DNA of 64,000 bases, taken from Ditylenchus dipsaci. Lineage: Eukaryota > Nematoda > Chromadorea > Rhabditida > Anguinidae. The position numbers and the translations under genes are program-made. The stretch covers positions 62,001 through 126,000 of the forward strand of contig SADC01001282.1 of NCBI GenBank assembly GCA_004194705.1. Reading direction: 5' to 3'. The notes beneath the pieces are model-generated. The model did not search any database. It was not told the DNA's origin and saw only the letters and a program-made list of their open reading frames with translations. Positions 32,523-43,592 of this stretch are shown here, in pieces (position 1 is the first letter of the stretch; every line of letters begins with the position of its first letter).

Positions 32523-33932
32523 TTTTAAACCAGTTTATTTTGAAAATAACATTTTTTCGACATATGGGAATGTTGCAGAAAATAGTTGGAAAGTTCCGCA
32601 AATAATAAGAATTTTGAATTTGCCGAAAAAATCTTGAATCAATAGTCGGAAATTCCAATTATTGGCGGCAAAATTCCACCTTTTTGCGACGAAATTTGAT
32701 ATGCCCAATATTCTGGCTGAATTCCATACAGGATCCTAAATTTTTTCTGGATTGAAATGCGTCCCGAAATACCGCTTGGAGGCAAAATACTCATCACAAC
32801 AAAAATGTGCATGGGAATAAGCCGATAAAATTTTTAAAAAACAACACTAAGACTTTTTGGATAAAATTGTAACAAAATTGCAGAAAATAAAAAGGTGGTA
32901 AACACATGAATAATTGAAATAAGAAACTTTTATGCTTGTATGAATGTTCCACCCACAAAGTATTTTGTCTTGCTATCAGTTAAATATTTACATGCCACTC
33001 CCTTTTTTGCTTTAACATTTTAGTCAATTTTTAGGCACATAGAGTAAATGTAATTCTCAACCAAAATCATCATAGCCAACTGCTGGTTAGATGCGAAAAT
33101 TTAGGTGGCAACCCTAGTTGTATAAGGTGAGGTAATAAATAACTTTATGAAAACAATTGCAAAAGATTAGCGATGAAAAAAATGGTGATTGTATAATTGC
33201 TAAAACAATCTAATTGTTATGACTGACAACCAAAAGATTTATAAACAAATGTTTGAACCGGTTTTTCCGCAATTTTCTTTATTTTGTGTGTGTGTGAACG
33301 CTGTCTTTTTGTAAGTTCAATTTGCACTCTCTTACTTTGATAAAAAAAAAGAGTGGGTATAGGAAAAAACTAGTCAAAGCCTTTTGAAATGGCGCCATAA
33401 TTAGTGCTGAGCGCTGTAGTTTTAGCCAATGAAATTCAAATCTTTTTTTTATCGTGCCAGTGTTTGTGCAAGGCTTTTCATAGATGACAACACCTTCGAA
33501 TAGTGACTTTTTCTAGGCACGGCGACAATTCCACGGGAGACAATTCCGCGCAGGATAATTCCGCGGAATTTCAATTTTTGACGTCCCTGATAGGAAAAAA
33601 CCTGATTCTGACACCGGATTGCATATCCAGGTACTTTCAAATCTAAAAACTCGTACTCAAATTTGCAAAAAGATTAGCGATGAAAAAATGGTGGAATGGA
33701 GGATTAATAGAGGGAGGAGAATTAAATTTCAACCTCTTTAGCGTCGAAGGCGCCACAAATTTTTGTAAACAAATATCATTTAATTTTTTTTGTTCTAATT
33801 TATGGAATTTAAAATTACGGTAAAGGGACGTTTCAGTGATTTTTTTTCAAATAAAAGAAAATAGCTGAAAGGCTAAAAGTGATTTTTTTGAAAAAAATCG
33901 CCTTGGTCCCCCTGTTGTTTTCGAATGCTGCT

Positions 33933-34179
33933 TACCGTAAATACTCTATTAAACGGCCCGAGCCGTTTATTTTTCAACCCTGAAAATCGAACAAAAAAAT
34001 ATTTTAATATTGATATTTTTGGGTGCTCAACCAAAATCTGAAAAGTGGAATCAGGTAAACTCGTGGTAACTAAGAAAACGCGAAAAACAGATTTGCAAAA
34101 TTGTTTTTCTAAGCTAAGATATAGGTCCTTAAGGGGGGCCGTTAATTGGAGGGGGCCGTTTAAAAGAGTATTTACGGTA
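33933..34179. mobile_element. TACCGTA-ended 247-bp MITE
   Basis: TACCGTAAATACTCTATTAA and TAAAAGAGTATTTACGGTA are inverted ends; inside them, GGCCCGAGCCGTTTATTTTTC / GAGGGGGCCGTTT. Near twin of 55178-55432, sharing the internal CAACCAAAATCTGAAAAGTG module. Confidence 0.75.
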
Positions 34180-34666
34180 TTGGCACTGTCAAAACAGCAG
34201 GGAAGACAAAGGCAATTTTTTTCAAAAAAGTCACTTTTAGTCCTGCAGCGATTTTTTTATTTGAAATTTGAAATCTTTTCATTTGAAAAAAAAATCGCTG
34301 AAACGTATAAATTTTTCCAAAATTACGCCTGAAATTCAGGCCCTGAATTTATGTTCCGCTTGTACGTGAGGTCTCATGTTTTCTCAGTTTTATCTTCTTC
34401 TAACAGAAATCTACTATGCGTCCGAAAAGCAACTTCAGTGGTGCAACTGCTCTTTGAGAAGGCCAAATATCAGACCCTAGTAGTGCGATGACTCTTAGAC
34501 TACTCTTTCTCTTTATTTCTGCTAGTGATGCCAAGTCTCTCAACTCCCCACAACGCCAATTTGAATATTTCGGAAACATCGATCGGTACATATCAATCGC
34601 AAAAATGAAATTTTTCTTGTGGTTTACTGCTTATTGCTAATTTCGATGACATTTTTTACTTTTATC

Positions 34667-36484
34667 CATGGTTCGCAAAAACAGCAAATTTGCTGAAATG
34701 CAGCAAAAATAATTGGCGTTGTGTGTTTATCGAAAACAGCAAAAATGCAGCAAAAGTTTGCTGCATTTCAGCAAAATTTTGCTGCATTTCTTCGTCTCCA
34801 CATATTACGCGTTTTGCATTTTTTTCAACTATATTTTTTGCTTTTTTCTATCTGCAGTCAAGTAATGTATGAACCACCCGTATAACAGCAACACCTAGGC
34901 TACATGCAGCCCGTAAAAGTCACTCTTAAAGGGGAGGGAGGGATATTTATATAAGCATCGTTTAGGTCCCAGGTTCAAATTCCCCTGGATGCATTTCCTA
35001 TCTTTCGCTCGATTTTTCATATTTTATTCTCAAGTTTGGCATGCTCATTCTCGTGTCTATCCGACAAGAGGGACTGATGGGTACCCAAACCTGGGATCCC
35101 CACCTGGGTACCCCTTCCGTGTACAGGATGGTCTGAAAAAAATACGGAAAATCATAAAAAAGTTTAAGTTTGAATTTTAATTGTCTGCAACTCATTTATT
35201 TTATTTTAAATGGAATATATTTTTGTTTGGTATAGAAGAGCTCACATGTAGCTTAAATGCTGTCACCGATTTTTCTGGGTAAATCAATGGTGCAAGAAGC
35301 TACCTACGCGAAATTTTCATATTTTCCGAATCTTTTCGGACTACTCTGTACTACTTCACCTCGGTACCTCTTTTCTGCGGAGCTCCATCCTGTGTACTCC
35401 CTCATGGGTATTCCCCTCCTAGGTACTCCCATATTGGTATCTCACCTGAGTAATACCACCTTGGTACCCCCACCTGGGTCTACCAATTACTCAACTAGGA
35501 GGATCGGGCCACCTGAGTACTGATAGTGAGTGATGGTAAACTTATAATCTTTTTTAGATTTTCGCTATTTAGATTGGCGACATACAGCATTTTTTCGTTT
35601 GATAGACCAAACCTAAGATAATCCTAGAAGCTTTTAGGCTCAAGAGGTGCTGAAAAGTTCTGAATCCCTTCTTCGTCCTCGCTGTCATCCTTCTGAGCTG
35701 TCCTTATCTTCTTCTTTTGTTGCTTTTCAAAATCAGAGTTGCACGGGTAACGAAGTATAAATGTCCTCACATTCAAATTACTATGAAGCTTTGAAGGTTT
35801 GACCAAGATTAAAGATAGTATGTTCGAAGAATAGGATGGCCCTACATTGGACATTTTTAAATTTCAGTTCTAACTAAATTTGAATTTTCAACTTTATTAT
35901 AGCTTAGATGTAAGCCATAGCCTAGAATCATGGCTACACATTGGTAGAAAATGTGTAATTATAAAGAAATACAGAACATATCAATTAAGGAAAAACCAAA
36001 ATGAGGTAACTAATTCAGGTAGGCTTCAGCCTTCAACTCAGCTGTCATAGTTATTTAACCATTCGCTGATGGTCTTGTCGATAGACACGAGAATGAGCAT
36101 GCCAAACTTGAGAATAAAATATGAAAAATCGAGCGAAAGATAGGAAATGCATCCAGGGGAATTTGAACTGGGACCTAGACGATGCTTATATAATATCCCT
36201 CCCTCCCCTTTAAGAGTGACTTTTACGGGCTGCATGTAGCCTAGGTGTTGCTGTATACGGGTGGTTCATACATTACTTGACTGCAGATAGAAAAAAGCAA
36301 AAAATATAGTTGAAAAAATGCAAAACGCGTAATATGTGGGAGACGAAGAAATGCAGCAAAATTTTGCTGAAATGCAGCAAAATTTTTGCTGCATTTTTGC
36401 TGCATTTTTGCTGTTTTCGATAAACACACAACGCCAATTATTTTTTGCTGCATTTCAGCAAATTTGCTGTTTTTGCGAACCATG
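34667..36484. mobile_element. hAT-like 1.8-kb element, AAATGCAGCAAAA word, with internal ORF
   Basis: Terminal CATGGTTCGCAAAAACAGC and its exact complement are flanked by an exact 8-bp duplication CTTTTATC (34659-34666 and 36485-36492). Inverted arms of about 400 bp repeat GCAGCAAAA and extend through GGTTGTT-like and GGGCTGCATGTAGCC modules to CAGGTTCAAATTCCCCTGG, which resembles a tRNA T-arm/B box. The 1-kb interior holds an array of GGTACC/CACCTGGGTACC words (35080-35520) and a 76-codon minus-strand ORF (35624-35854). Confidence 0.87.
35624..35854 (-). CDS. Unidentified 76-residue ORF inside a hAT-like element
   Basis: ATG at 35854, TAG at 35624. The N-terminal 45 residues are mixed; the C-terminal third is lysine-rich then acidic (QQKKKIRTAQKDDSEDEEG) and ends SAPLEPKSF. 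Composition is more protein-like than the other short frames here. It does not look like any transposase domain I know. It could be a captured exon fragment, as its position in the centre of the element suggests, or chance. No neighbouring exon could be joined to it. Confidence 0.35.
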   Translation of the reverse strand: MSNVGPSYSSNILSLILVKPSKLHSNLNVRTFILRYPCNSDFEKQQKKKIRTAQKDDSEDEEGIQNFSAPLEPKSF

Positions 36485-36651
36485 CTTTTATCCACAGGTT
36501 ATTTGTTGTGCCTAGCGGTTCGAGTGCTAAGAACACACAGGGCATGGAGTGGAATGTTTTGTGCGCCAGGTCCTCAAAGTCATTATCAAATGGTTGCAAA
36601 AGTGAACCTTCATGCCTCTCTTTAGAGGGTGGGGATTAATAGAGGTTATAC

Positions 36652-38106
36652 GGCTGTACCCCGAAATTTAAGCGGCGATTTGCTAAGTGGTCGATTTGCT
36701 AAGCGGTTGTTTTGCTAAGAAAAAAAATTTAAGCGCGAATTTGCTAAGAATTCACAATTTAAGCGCCAATTTGCTAATTTCTCGTTTTGCTAAGAATTTT
36801 TTTGCTAAGTAGTTTTTTGATAAAGATCTTGTTTGTTAAGCTACATCTTTTCACTTCGGCTTAATTTCGGGGTACAGACCTTAAAACCCAAACGGTTCAA
36901 TCCAAAATCATGTTCTAAAAACGGTTTTAATTGAATCGGGGTCTCCTACTCTGGACTGATTGCACCCAGAGGGATTCGAAACAGTGACCTTGGTGATGAG
37001 TATATGGACCTTTACGCCACGTAAACACTCAAAATTACGATAAAAAAGGTATGCACCCAGGTGGATGCGAACCAGCATTCTCGGCGGTGGCTATCCAAGT
37101 GGTCGTCCACTTGGATCAAATTTTTTTTTTACGTTTTCGGTTTCCAAAACCGTTTTTCTGCACTAATTCGAGCATGCTGAAGATGGTTTGACAGTGGTAA
37201 AATCACGTTTATCGATAAATTTAGAGTTATTGCTAACGATTGATTTATCAAAATCAAGAATTCACGATAACTCAAAAATTTCTTGATAAAACGTGATTTT
37301 ACCACTGTCAAACCATTTTCAGGGTGCTCGAATTAGTGCAGAAAAATGATTTGGAACCGAAAACGTAAAAAAAATTTTTGATCCAAGTGGACGACCACTT
37401 GGATAGCCACCGCCGAGGATGCTGGTTCGAATCCACCTGGGTGCACACTTTATTTTTACCGTAATTTCAGGTATAAAAAGACTAACGTTTGACCTTTCAG
37501 GTTATTTTGGTGAATATACCCCTACTCTTGAGTTGCCTGGATAACAACCTGTCCAGGTGGTACTCAACCTAGATTTGGGATCGGGTAGGTGAAATCGCAC
37601 TTTTGGTCTCATCAAGTCAATTATTCACAATTTTTTTGGTTGGAAAAATAGATTTTTTTTATTCAGATGAACTTTTTGATTTTTAAGACATCCAGGTGGG
37701 CATCCACCTGGTCAGGTGATACCTACACCAGGTATTGAAGTTGGAGTGTGTAAAATCGCAACTTTGGGCTTGACAAACCAATTCCCACACAATTTTAAGT
37801 TAGAAAAAATGGCTTATTTTTTATTTTTAAGAAATTTTAATCTTTCAGGTTGGGTTTGGTTTTGGTTTCGGAAAAATCTCTAATCCCTACTAGAACATTG
37901 AGAAAAAGGAAAAGTACAAAAGGCAGAAAAGTTCTTAACAAACGGGATTTGAGAAAAGAATGCCTTAGCAATATATTCTTAGCAAATGGGCGCCTTAACA
38001 AAAAAATTCTTAGCAATTTGTCGTTTAGCAAAAAAAATTCTTGGCAAAACGACCGCTTAGCAAATCGACCACTTAGCAAAATGCCGCTAAATTTCGGGGT
38101 ACAGCC
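36652..38106. mobile_element. hAT-like element, TTTGCTAAG word
   Basis: Ends GGCTGTACCCCGAAATTTA and TAAATTTCGGGGTACAGCC are perfect inverted copies flanked by an exact 8-bp duplication GGTTATAC (36644-36651 and 38107-38114). About 200 bp at each end are almost only TTTGCTAAG/CTTAGCAAA. The body carries a hairpin at 37049-37449 and CCAGGTGG words. The target looks like the end of a TACCGTATAACC-type element. Confidence 0.87.
37049..37449. repeat. 400-bp hairpin nested in the 36652-38106 element
   Basis: GTATGCACCCAGGTGGATGC and its inverted relative (CACCTGGGTGCAC) bound arms that include CCAAGTGGTCGTCCACTTGG, TTTTACGTTTTCGGTTCC-like and ACTAATTCGAGCA words; the loop lies near 37250. The right arm contains GCTGGTTCGAATCCACC, which resembles a tRNA B box. 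Parts of this unit recur near 48720-48800. Confidence 0.7.
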
Positions 38107-38802
38107 GGTTATACGGTAATGAATTTTTTTCCAATGTTTTTTTGTCTCGACGGGAATTTGGAATTGGTCAGAAAGTTAAAATGTGAAGATGGTGAATCTG
38201 GAATCGACCATGCTGAACACGAATCCGGTGTCAGAATCAGGTTTTTTCCTATCAGGGACGTCAAAAATTGAAATTTTTGCGGAATTATCCTTCGCGGAAT
38301 TGTCTCCCGTGGAATTGTTCGCCGTGCCTTTTCTGGATTAGAATAAGATGATTTTTTTTGAGATAAAATATATATGTGCAATTTTTGGTTACTTTTAGTT
38401 GGTAAAACTAAATTGGGTCGGGATTTTAAATCCCACGTAATGGAATCCTAGAAATTTTTAAAATCCTAATTTCATACCCACCAGCCCAAAGTCGGCAATC
38501 CCACTGGTTCACTTTTCTAAATTCGAAAATCCCAATCTCAAAGTCCCAAAAACACGAACTCCCAAGCCTAGGTAAAATGATAGTTCCTGTTGATTTTCGT
38601 AGTGTTGTCAGTTTCTGTGGTAAAACGACCATTACCGACCATCCGATTGCCGGCTGCCAATTTGTGACCAAAAAACTTTCAAACATTATTTTTATTTCGA
38701 CCGTTAAATGTTTGACCGGTTAAATGGTTAAAACGATCCACTACTCTCGTTTATTTTTCACTCTGAATTGGAAGCTAAAAATTTGTTATTCAGAGTTCCA
38801 AT

Positions 38803-39810
38803 ATGCCGATTATTGCTTTGCAGGTATTTTTTATTTTCTTTTGCGCTAGTTTTTGTGACTGAAGAAAATACCTTTCAGCTGAAAGCCAATCTGGTGAATG
38901 TGACAAATCTGATGCCCACCGATTATATCGACCAATCGCTGGTATTTGAAGGTATGTTCAATATTACTCATTTCTATGTTTGACTCACACAAATTTTTCA
39001 GATAAAAGTGCTCTGGTTGTGGCGAAGTTTCAGATCGTTGGCAGTATGCGACAGTAAAGAAGAGCATGAGCTGAGCAAAGGACATGGCAAGTGTCACATC
39101 CTCTCTAAGTGCAGTTTTCTGTTCTCGACCCAACTCGCTTGTTCAGTTTAAAGTTTTCTCATTATTCTTCTTGTGCATCGAAAGTTACTTTTTAGAAATT
39201 CTGCCTGACTCCTACGTGCTTATTCAGTGGACAAAAACGAGGAGTTCCAGACAATTGTGGTTAGTGGTTACTTTTTCTTCGTGCTCCTAATGCCTAACTT
39301 GCAAGGCAAGGATCCTGACTGTTACGTGGGGAAATTTTGATGAAATTTTTACAAAGCATCCACAGCCCAGTACTACTTTTTGTGACCTTCCAAACTTCCA
39401 AACTAATTTTACATGGAATTTAGTCACGCTCTACAAGAGTGAAATTCCACTAGGTTCTCTTTCCTTTTCGAATTCCCTTGGGTCACAGTCAGAGTCCCTT
39501 CCTTTTTAGTATCAACTTTTAGAAGTTCGACTGTCGTGGCCTAGATCCAGTAGATTTCGACCCAGAGTTGGTTGGTGCTGCGTCGGTGCTGAGTCCGGAT
39601 CCGTCTTTAACGATATTGACCTCAATGAAAAGGTATTCTAACTCCTCCGCTTTTTAGTCCTTTCCCGTGAGCCTTGCTTGAGTGACTAAACCAGTTGTTG
39701 AGTTTCTATTGATATCAAACTTTTAGGAGTGGGCAGAATACGACGAAAAAGCCAATCAGCCGGTTGAAATTAATGAGATGTCCAGTCGCTTTATTGTGTC
39801 CAAGAAGTGA
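38803..39810 (+). CDS. CZIB: CXXC zinc-binding protein (C1orf123/UPF0587), six exons with frameshifts
   Basis: Small conserved eukaryotic protein binding zinc through two CxxC pairs. Exons: 38803-38823 (MPIIALQ), 38879-38951 (LKANLVNVTNLMP), 39002 to about 39142, 39196-39259, 39523-39632, 39727-39810. The protein follows human CZIB throughout: CSGCGEVSDRWQY (first CxxC), KCSFCSRPNSLV (second CxxC), DKNEEFQTIV, FDCRGLDPVDFDP, ESGSVFNDIDLNEK and EWAEYDEKANQPVEI. Splice sites are intact, but reading needs about five one-base corrections: near 39004 (A run), 39055, 39114 (T run), 39215 and 39570. Substitutions look conservative, so either the assembly has base-skip errors or the gene died recently. 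The ends (MPIIALQ; SKK-stop) are intact. Confidence 0.88.
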
Positions 39811-39883
39811 CAGCTATAAATTATCATATGTTCTTAAGTGCCTGCTATTTGTAAATTATTGACCACGTTATCGTGTTTCCTCA

Positions 39884-39889
39884 AATAAA
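39884..39889 (+). terminator. Polyadenylation signal of CZIB
   Basis: AATAAA 73 bases after the TGA stop (39808-39810). Confidence 0.65.
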
Positions 39890-40944
39890 AACTATCCGAA
39901 CTATCCAATTTTCATATTAAGGTTTTTTACGGCCTGATTGATTCAGCTTAGTTTTTGGGCCATCTCCGAATCATTAGGTCTGGTTCATTCGTCGGTAAGA
40001 CTTTAATCGACTGATGATAATTTCGCTGACACCAATTTTTTTTTGGACATTACCCATATGTGAATACAGTCAACGCTTATTATAAAGACAGCCCGAATTT
40101 TCGTTCCCACCTAGGGTCCGACCTTTTTATAGTCAATTTTCAAGGTATCGCACTGATTGTGATTTGTAAGTCTTGTGCGAAATGTCGCAGGGATTCCGAT
40201 TTTGCCGATCGTTTCTGTGATGCGCGATAGTTCAGCCATTTAGATCCGCGACGTTTGATTTAACCCCTTTTTCCCACGGGTATGAAAATAACCTGAAATT
40301 TAGAAAAAATTTTTCTTTCGGGAAACTTTATATACAGGGTAAAAGTACGGTTTTATATAAAATGTTGTCAAAATAGCATTTGATGATGAAAAATATGAAG
40401 ATTTTGCTAATTTTTCGTTAGTTTTCACGTGGCATTCTTTTGAAGCAAGGTACAGGATGCAGGCCTAATTTACATTTTTTGCATTCTTGTTAGTTCTCAC
40501 CATCACAAACCCGCAGTGAAGAGATAAGTCTGTTGGGCAATCCAAATGATTGTACCATCAAGCCGCACACTCTCATTTACCTCGCTGAGAAGTTAGTTTT
40601 CTCCACTCTTGGGATGATCTTCGGCCGGGTCCTGTGGGTGGACTTCCAGGGGGGGTATTCGCTACTAGCGTCAAAAATTGCTTTTATTGTTGCCTTAAAC
40701 AAAAAAAGTTTTTGTAGTATTGTTTTCTGTCAGCCTGCCTCTTTGTTTGTCTGGTACTTACTATACTATTTTTTAACTGTGCAGTTTACATTAATATAAT
40801 TATGATGCTCCAATGTGAAGAAGCGGCGGATATATAACAATAGGTCGTCGGTTTAAGCATATTAACCTTTTTTTCAAACCTTTTCTGCCAAAAAAGGTCA
40901 TTGACACCCTGATCGTTTGTCAAAAATAGTCAGCCACTTAAGAG

Positions 40945-41308
40945 CATAATTGCACGGCCGCATCGTGTGCGTAACGAAAATTTTGAGACAAATGCTGCTG
41001 TCGGCACCAGCATTTAAAACTGCAGTGCCGTTTTCTTCCTCCGGCACCCTAGTCGGCACGATAATTTTGTGGAGAATTTTTTATCATGTTTTTTTTAAAT
41101 TTTTTTAAGTAATTATGTAATAATGCAACTTTAGTCAATTTGATTTCTTTTTAATATGGACCGCCGACAGGACTAATATTGTTCAGCGCCCGCCACCCTT
41201 TCCAACCTTGCCGCCAGTGCCAAATTTTGGAAATCGCCGGTTAGTGCGGCAATATTTTCAGACCCGGCGCCCTGATCGTTGGTGCCGTTTTTTCGCCGTG
41301 CAACTAGA
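40945..41308. mobile_element. hAT-like element, CGGCACC word
   Basis: The left end CATAATTGCACGGCC and right end GCCGTGCAACTAGA share TTGCACGG inverted; flanks CTTAAGAG (40937-40944) and TTTAAGAG (41309-41316) match 7 of 8. The left end resembles that of the 60075 element (CATACTTGCACGGCC). Subterminal regions carry TCGGCACC, GTGCCG and CCGGCGCC words. Confidence 0.7.
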
Positions 41309-42955
41309 TTTAAGAGTAATACGATTTGTTCTAGTTTTAGCACAAAGAATACAAAAAGCGACATCGCCGTTTGTCGGAATTCTCTGCTATCTTTTTGGAA
41401 GACTCAATCTTCTTGCTTTTCTCGATGAAACTTCGATACACGGCAACATTTTTGAGTCGAAGAAGTAAATTATTTCTGACAATACTGAAATATGTTTTAT
41501 TACTGTTCCAAATTCATGCATTGTGAAAAAAAGTTTTTTGAAACAGTGATGTGTGTCAGTCAATATAAATAAGAAAAGAAAAGAAACTCGTGGACCACAA
41601 TTACACAGAGAGGGAAGTGTGAGTGTGTATGTGACCAACCGCAAACATTGCTTCTTCAAAAAAGACAAAGAAAGGAAAAATCGATAAACGTCCTCTTTTT
41701 CTCCTTTGTAGTCAAACATATAGGGCTATTTTACTACCATGGCCAATAAATTATAAGGTAAATAAAAATTTTGCCACATTTCGGGAAAGCTTGGCAGTAG
41801 TAGTTTTCCGAATTTTATTACTTTGCTTTTTGAGAAATATCAGATAGAGCTGTTCTTGTCATTTAGGCGAGGAAATACAGAAAATCGGCGATATCACGTG
41901 GTTAATCTCAATCATGTGTGAGATCAAAATCTCAAATAAGAACATTTCGAATTTGCATTGGTCACAGAAGCCGTTTACAAATTCTGGTACTTGTTGCGTT
42001 TGGAGCCCCTAAGTACATGGCGTCCCAATCTTTCGGAAAAATTTCAAACGCCCATATATTTTTATTTATATACTTCAGTAGTACAACTATTGGCTTTTAA
42101 AAGCACTATGTCTGCAAAAAATCCAAATTTAAGGTAATCCTTGATTTTTCTGGCTTTTTTCACGTAAACCGTTAGAGGATGTAGTTATTTTATGACACAC
42201 AAATTTTTTATTGCTAAGGGCTTGTATTATCAATGTGATTACTTTGAGTAGTGAAAAACAGCAAAGACCATATCAATTTACTCGATTATTTACTAATAAA
42301 ATCGATAAATTGCAAAAAGTTAGCAGAAAACCACCTTAAACTGGCTGAGAGGGGGAGCCTTCCATTAGAGAAAATACCTTTTTATGAGAAAACATATATT
42401 ATGTAAATTTATTGCACTTTTAGATGCATTTGGTTTGACTTTTTTTCATTTTCAAATGTTTATAGATTTGGCAGATAGGACTGTTTATATATTTGTTTTG
42501 CCTTGCTTTGGTCAATTTCTTGGTACTCCTTGGGAAAGGGCATACCTCGATTTTTCTACTATTGCCATATGAGTCAGCTGATAGGCTGTTAGTGCATTTT
42601 ATTCTATTTATTTTTATAATGACTGGAAATACGGCCAAGGAGCTTTTGTAGGTCTTTTATTGTGGACTTAATTACCAACACAAATTGTTCATTAATATTT
42701 ATAAAAGAGCGTGGGTTCAATTGCTAGTGCTACACCTCTCCTGTTTTGCTGATACGACCATTGAATGCGGTTTTTACACTAAAGATTTAGATCCGATACT
42801 TCTTTCAGAATTCAGTTTTCACTGCTTTTTCACATTATAGTCACATTTGATGTAGGATAATAAAAATACGTTCAAAATGAGTATTGATTAAAACTTTTTT
42901 GAATTTAAAATACCTGGTGTTCAAAAAGCTCCCGTTTTTTAAAACAGCTGGTTAG

Positions 42956-43370
42956 CATGCTTGCACGCTCGCCAAAATAAAAAGGCGCCGGCGATTTTTC
43001 ATTTACCCCGCCGGCGCCGGCTGGAGCGCCGGGCCATTAAAATTTTCGCCGCCGGCGGCGCGCCGGCGCTGGTACACCGCCGGCGCCGGCTCATGTATAA
43101 TAAGCGTAAAATTTGAATTGTGTTTTCAAAATGATAAAATTCATATTAAAACGAAGTTTTTTTCACAACTGATATCATTTGCATACTACTAGAATAGATC
43201 TCCTGCCTTCTGTTAACTTCTAAAACTATATAATTTTTCCATTTTTCGAAGCGCCGGCGCCTCACAAAAATTTCGCCGCCGGCACCGGCGCTCCAACTTG
43301 TTCTATTTTACCCGGCGGCGCGCCGGCGCTCGTGCAGCGCCGGCGCGCGCCGGCGCTGCGTGCAGGTATG
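42956..43370. mobile_element. hAT element with GCGCCGGCGC arrays
   Basis: CATGCTTGCACG at the left and CGTGCAGGTATG at the right (10 of 12 complementary) are flanked by an exact 8-bp duplication CTGGTTAG (42948-42955, 43371-43378). Both ends are dense in GCGCCGGCGC/CGCCGGCG; the AT-rich middle is non-coding. Terminus and word type place it with the 60075-61040 hAT element. Confidence 0.88.
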
Positions 43371-43592
43371 CTGGTTAGGCACAAAATATATTTTTAAAAA
43401 TTATTCCTGATACACCATTTGGTAGCCCTGAATCTTCTCTTCAAAAAAGAAAATTAGGTTTTTATTTGAAAAAAAAAAATATTTCAAAAGTTTTAAAAAA
43501 AGAGACACGCGAAATGAAATTTTTCAGAACATTTTTTTGACTGAGAGTAAAAGCAAGTAAAAAATTAAGAAAAGTGTGTGCATAAAAATATC

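Larger units (their letters stand above)
32093..34666. other. Region upstream of the kinase gene
   Basis: Would hold the kinase promoter if 32092 is the true start. Contents: a MITE at about 32326-32522, an arm of the large inverted repeat at about 33497-33626, and a 247-bp TACCGTA element at 33933-34179. A short open frame at 34400-34591 (minus; starts MYRSMFPKYSNWRC) has balanced composition but no homology that I recognise. Confidence 0.5.
33497..38340. repeat. Widely spaced inverted pair enclosing two complete transposons
   Basis: The left arm (33497-33626) includes GGCACGGCGACAATTCCACG and TGACGTCCCTGATAGG; the right arm (about 38219-38340) is its inverted copy with CCTATCAGGGACGTCA and GGAATTGTTCGCCGTGCC. 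Arms are about 120 bp and 4.6 kb apart. Between them lie the elements 33933-34179, 34667-36484 and 36652-38106. No flanking duplication was found, so the pair may be two insertions or one split element. Confidence 0.6.

Noticed and set aside
34400..34591. Minus-strand 63-codon frame (MYRSMFPKYSNWRC...) as an N-terminal kinase exon
   Set aside because: It matches no MAPK N-terminus, and the kinase already has a coherent first exon at 32011-32092.
33497..38340. Claim that the outer inverted pair has an 8-bp TSD
   Set aside because: Flanks TTTTTCTA and TTTTCTGG are similar only after a one-base slip in a T run, which is not convincing.
40508..40660. Plus-strand stretch SEEISLLGNPNDC... as first exon of the coiled-coil gene
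   Set aside because: Exon-like composition and a possible acceptor, but no homology, no clear donor and no way to join it in phase to 46050.
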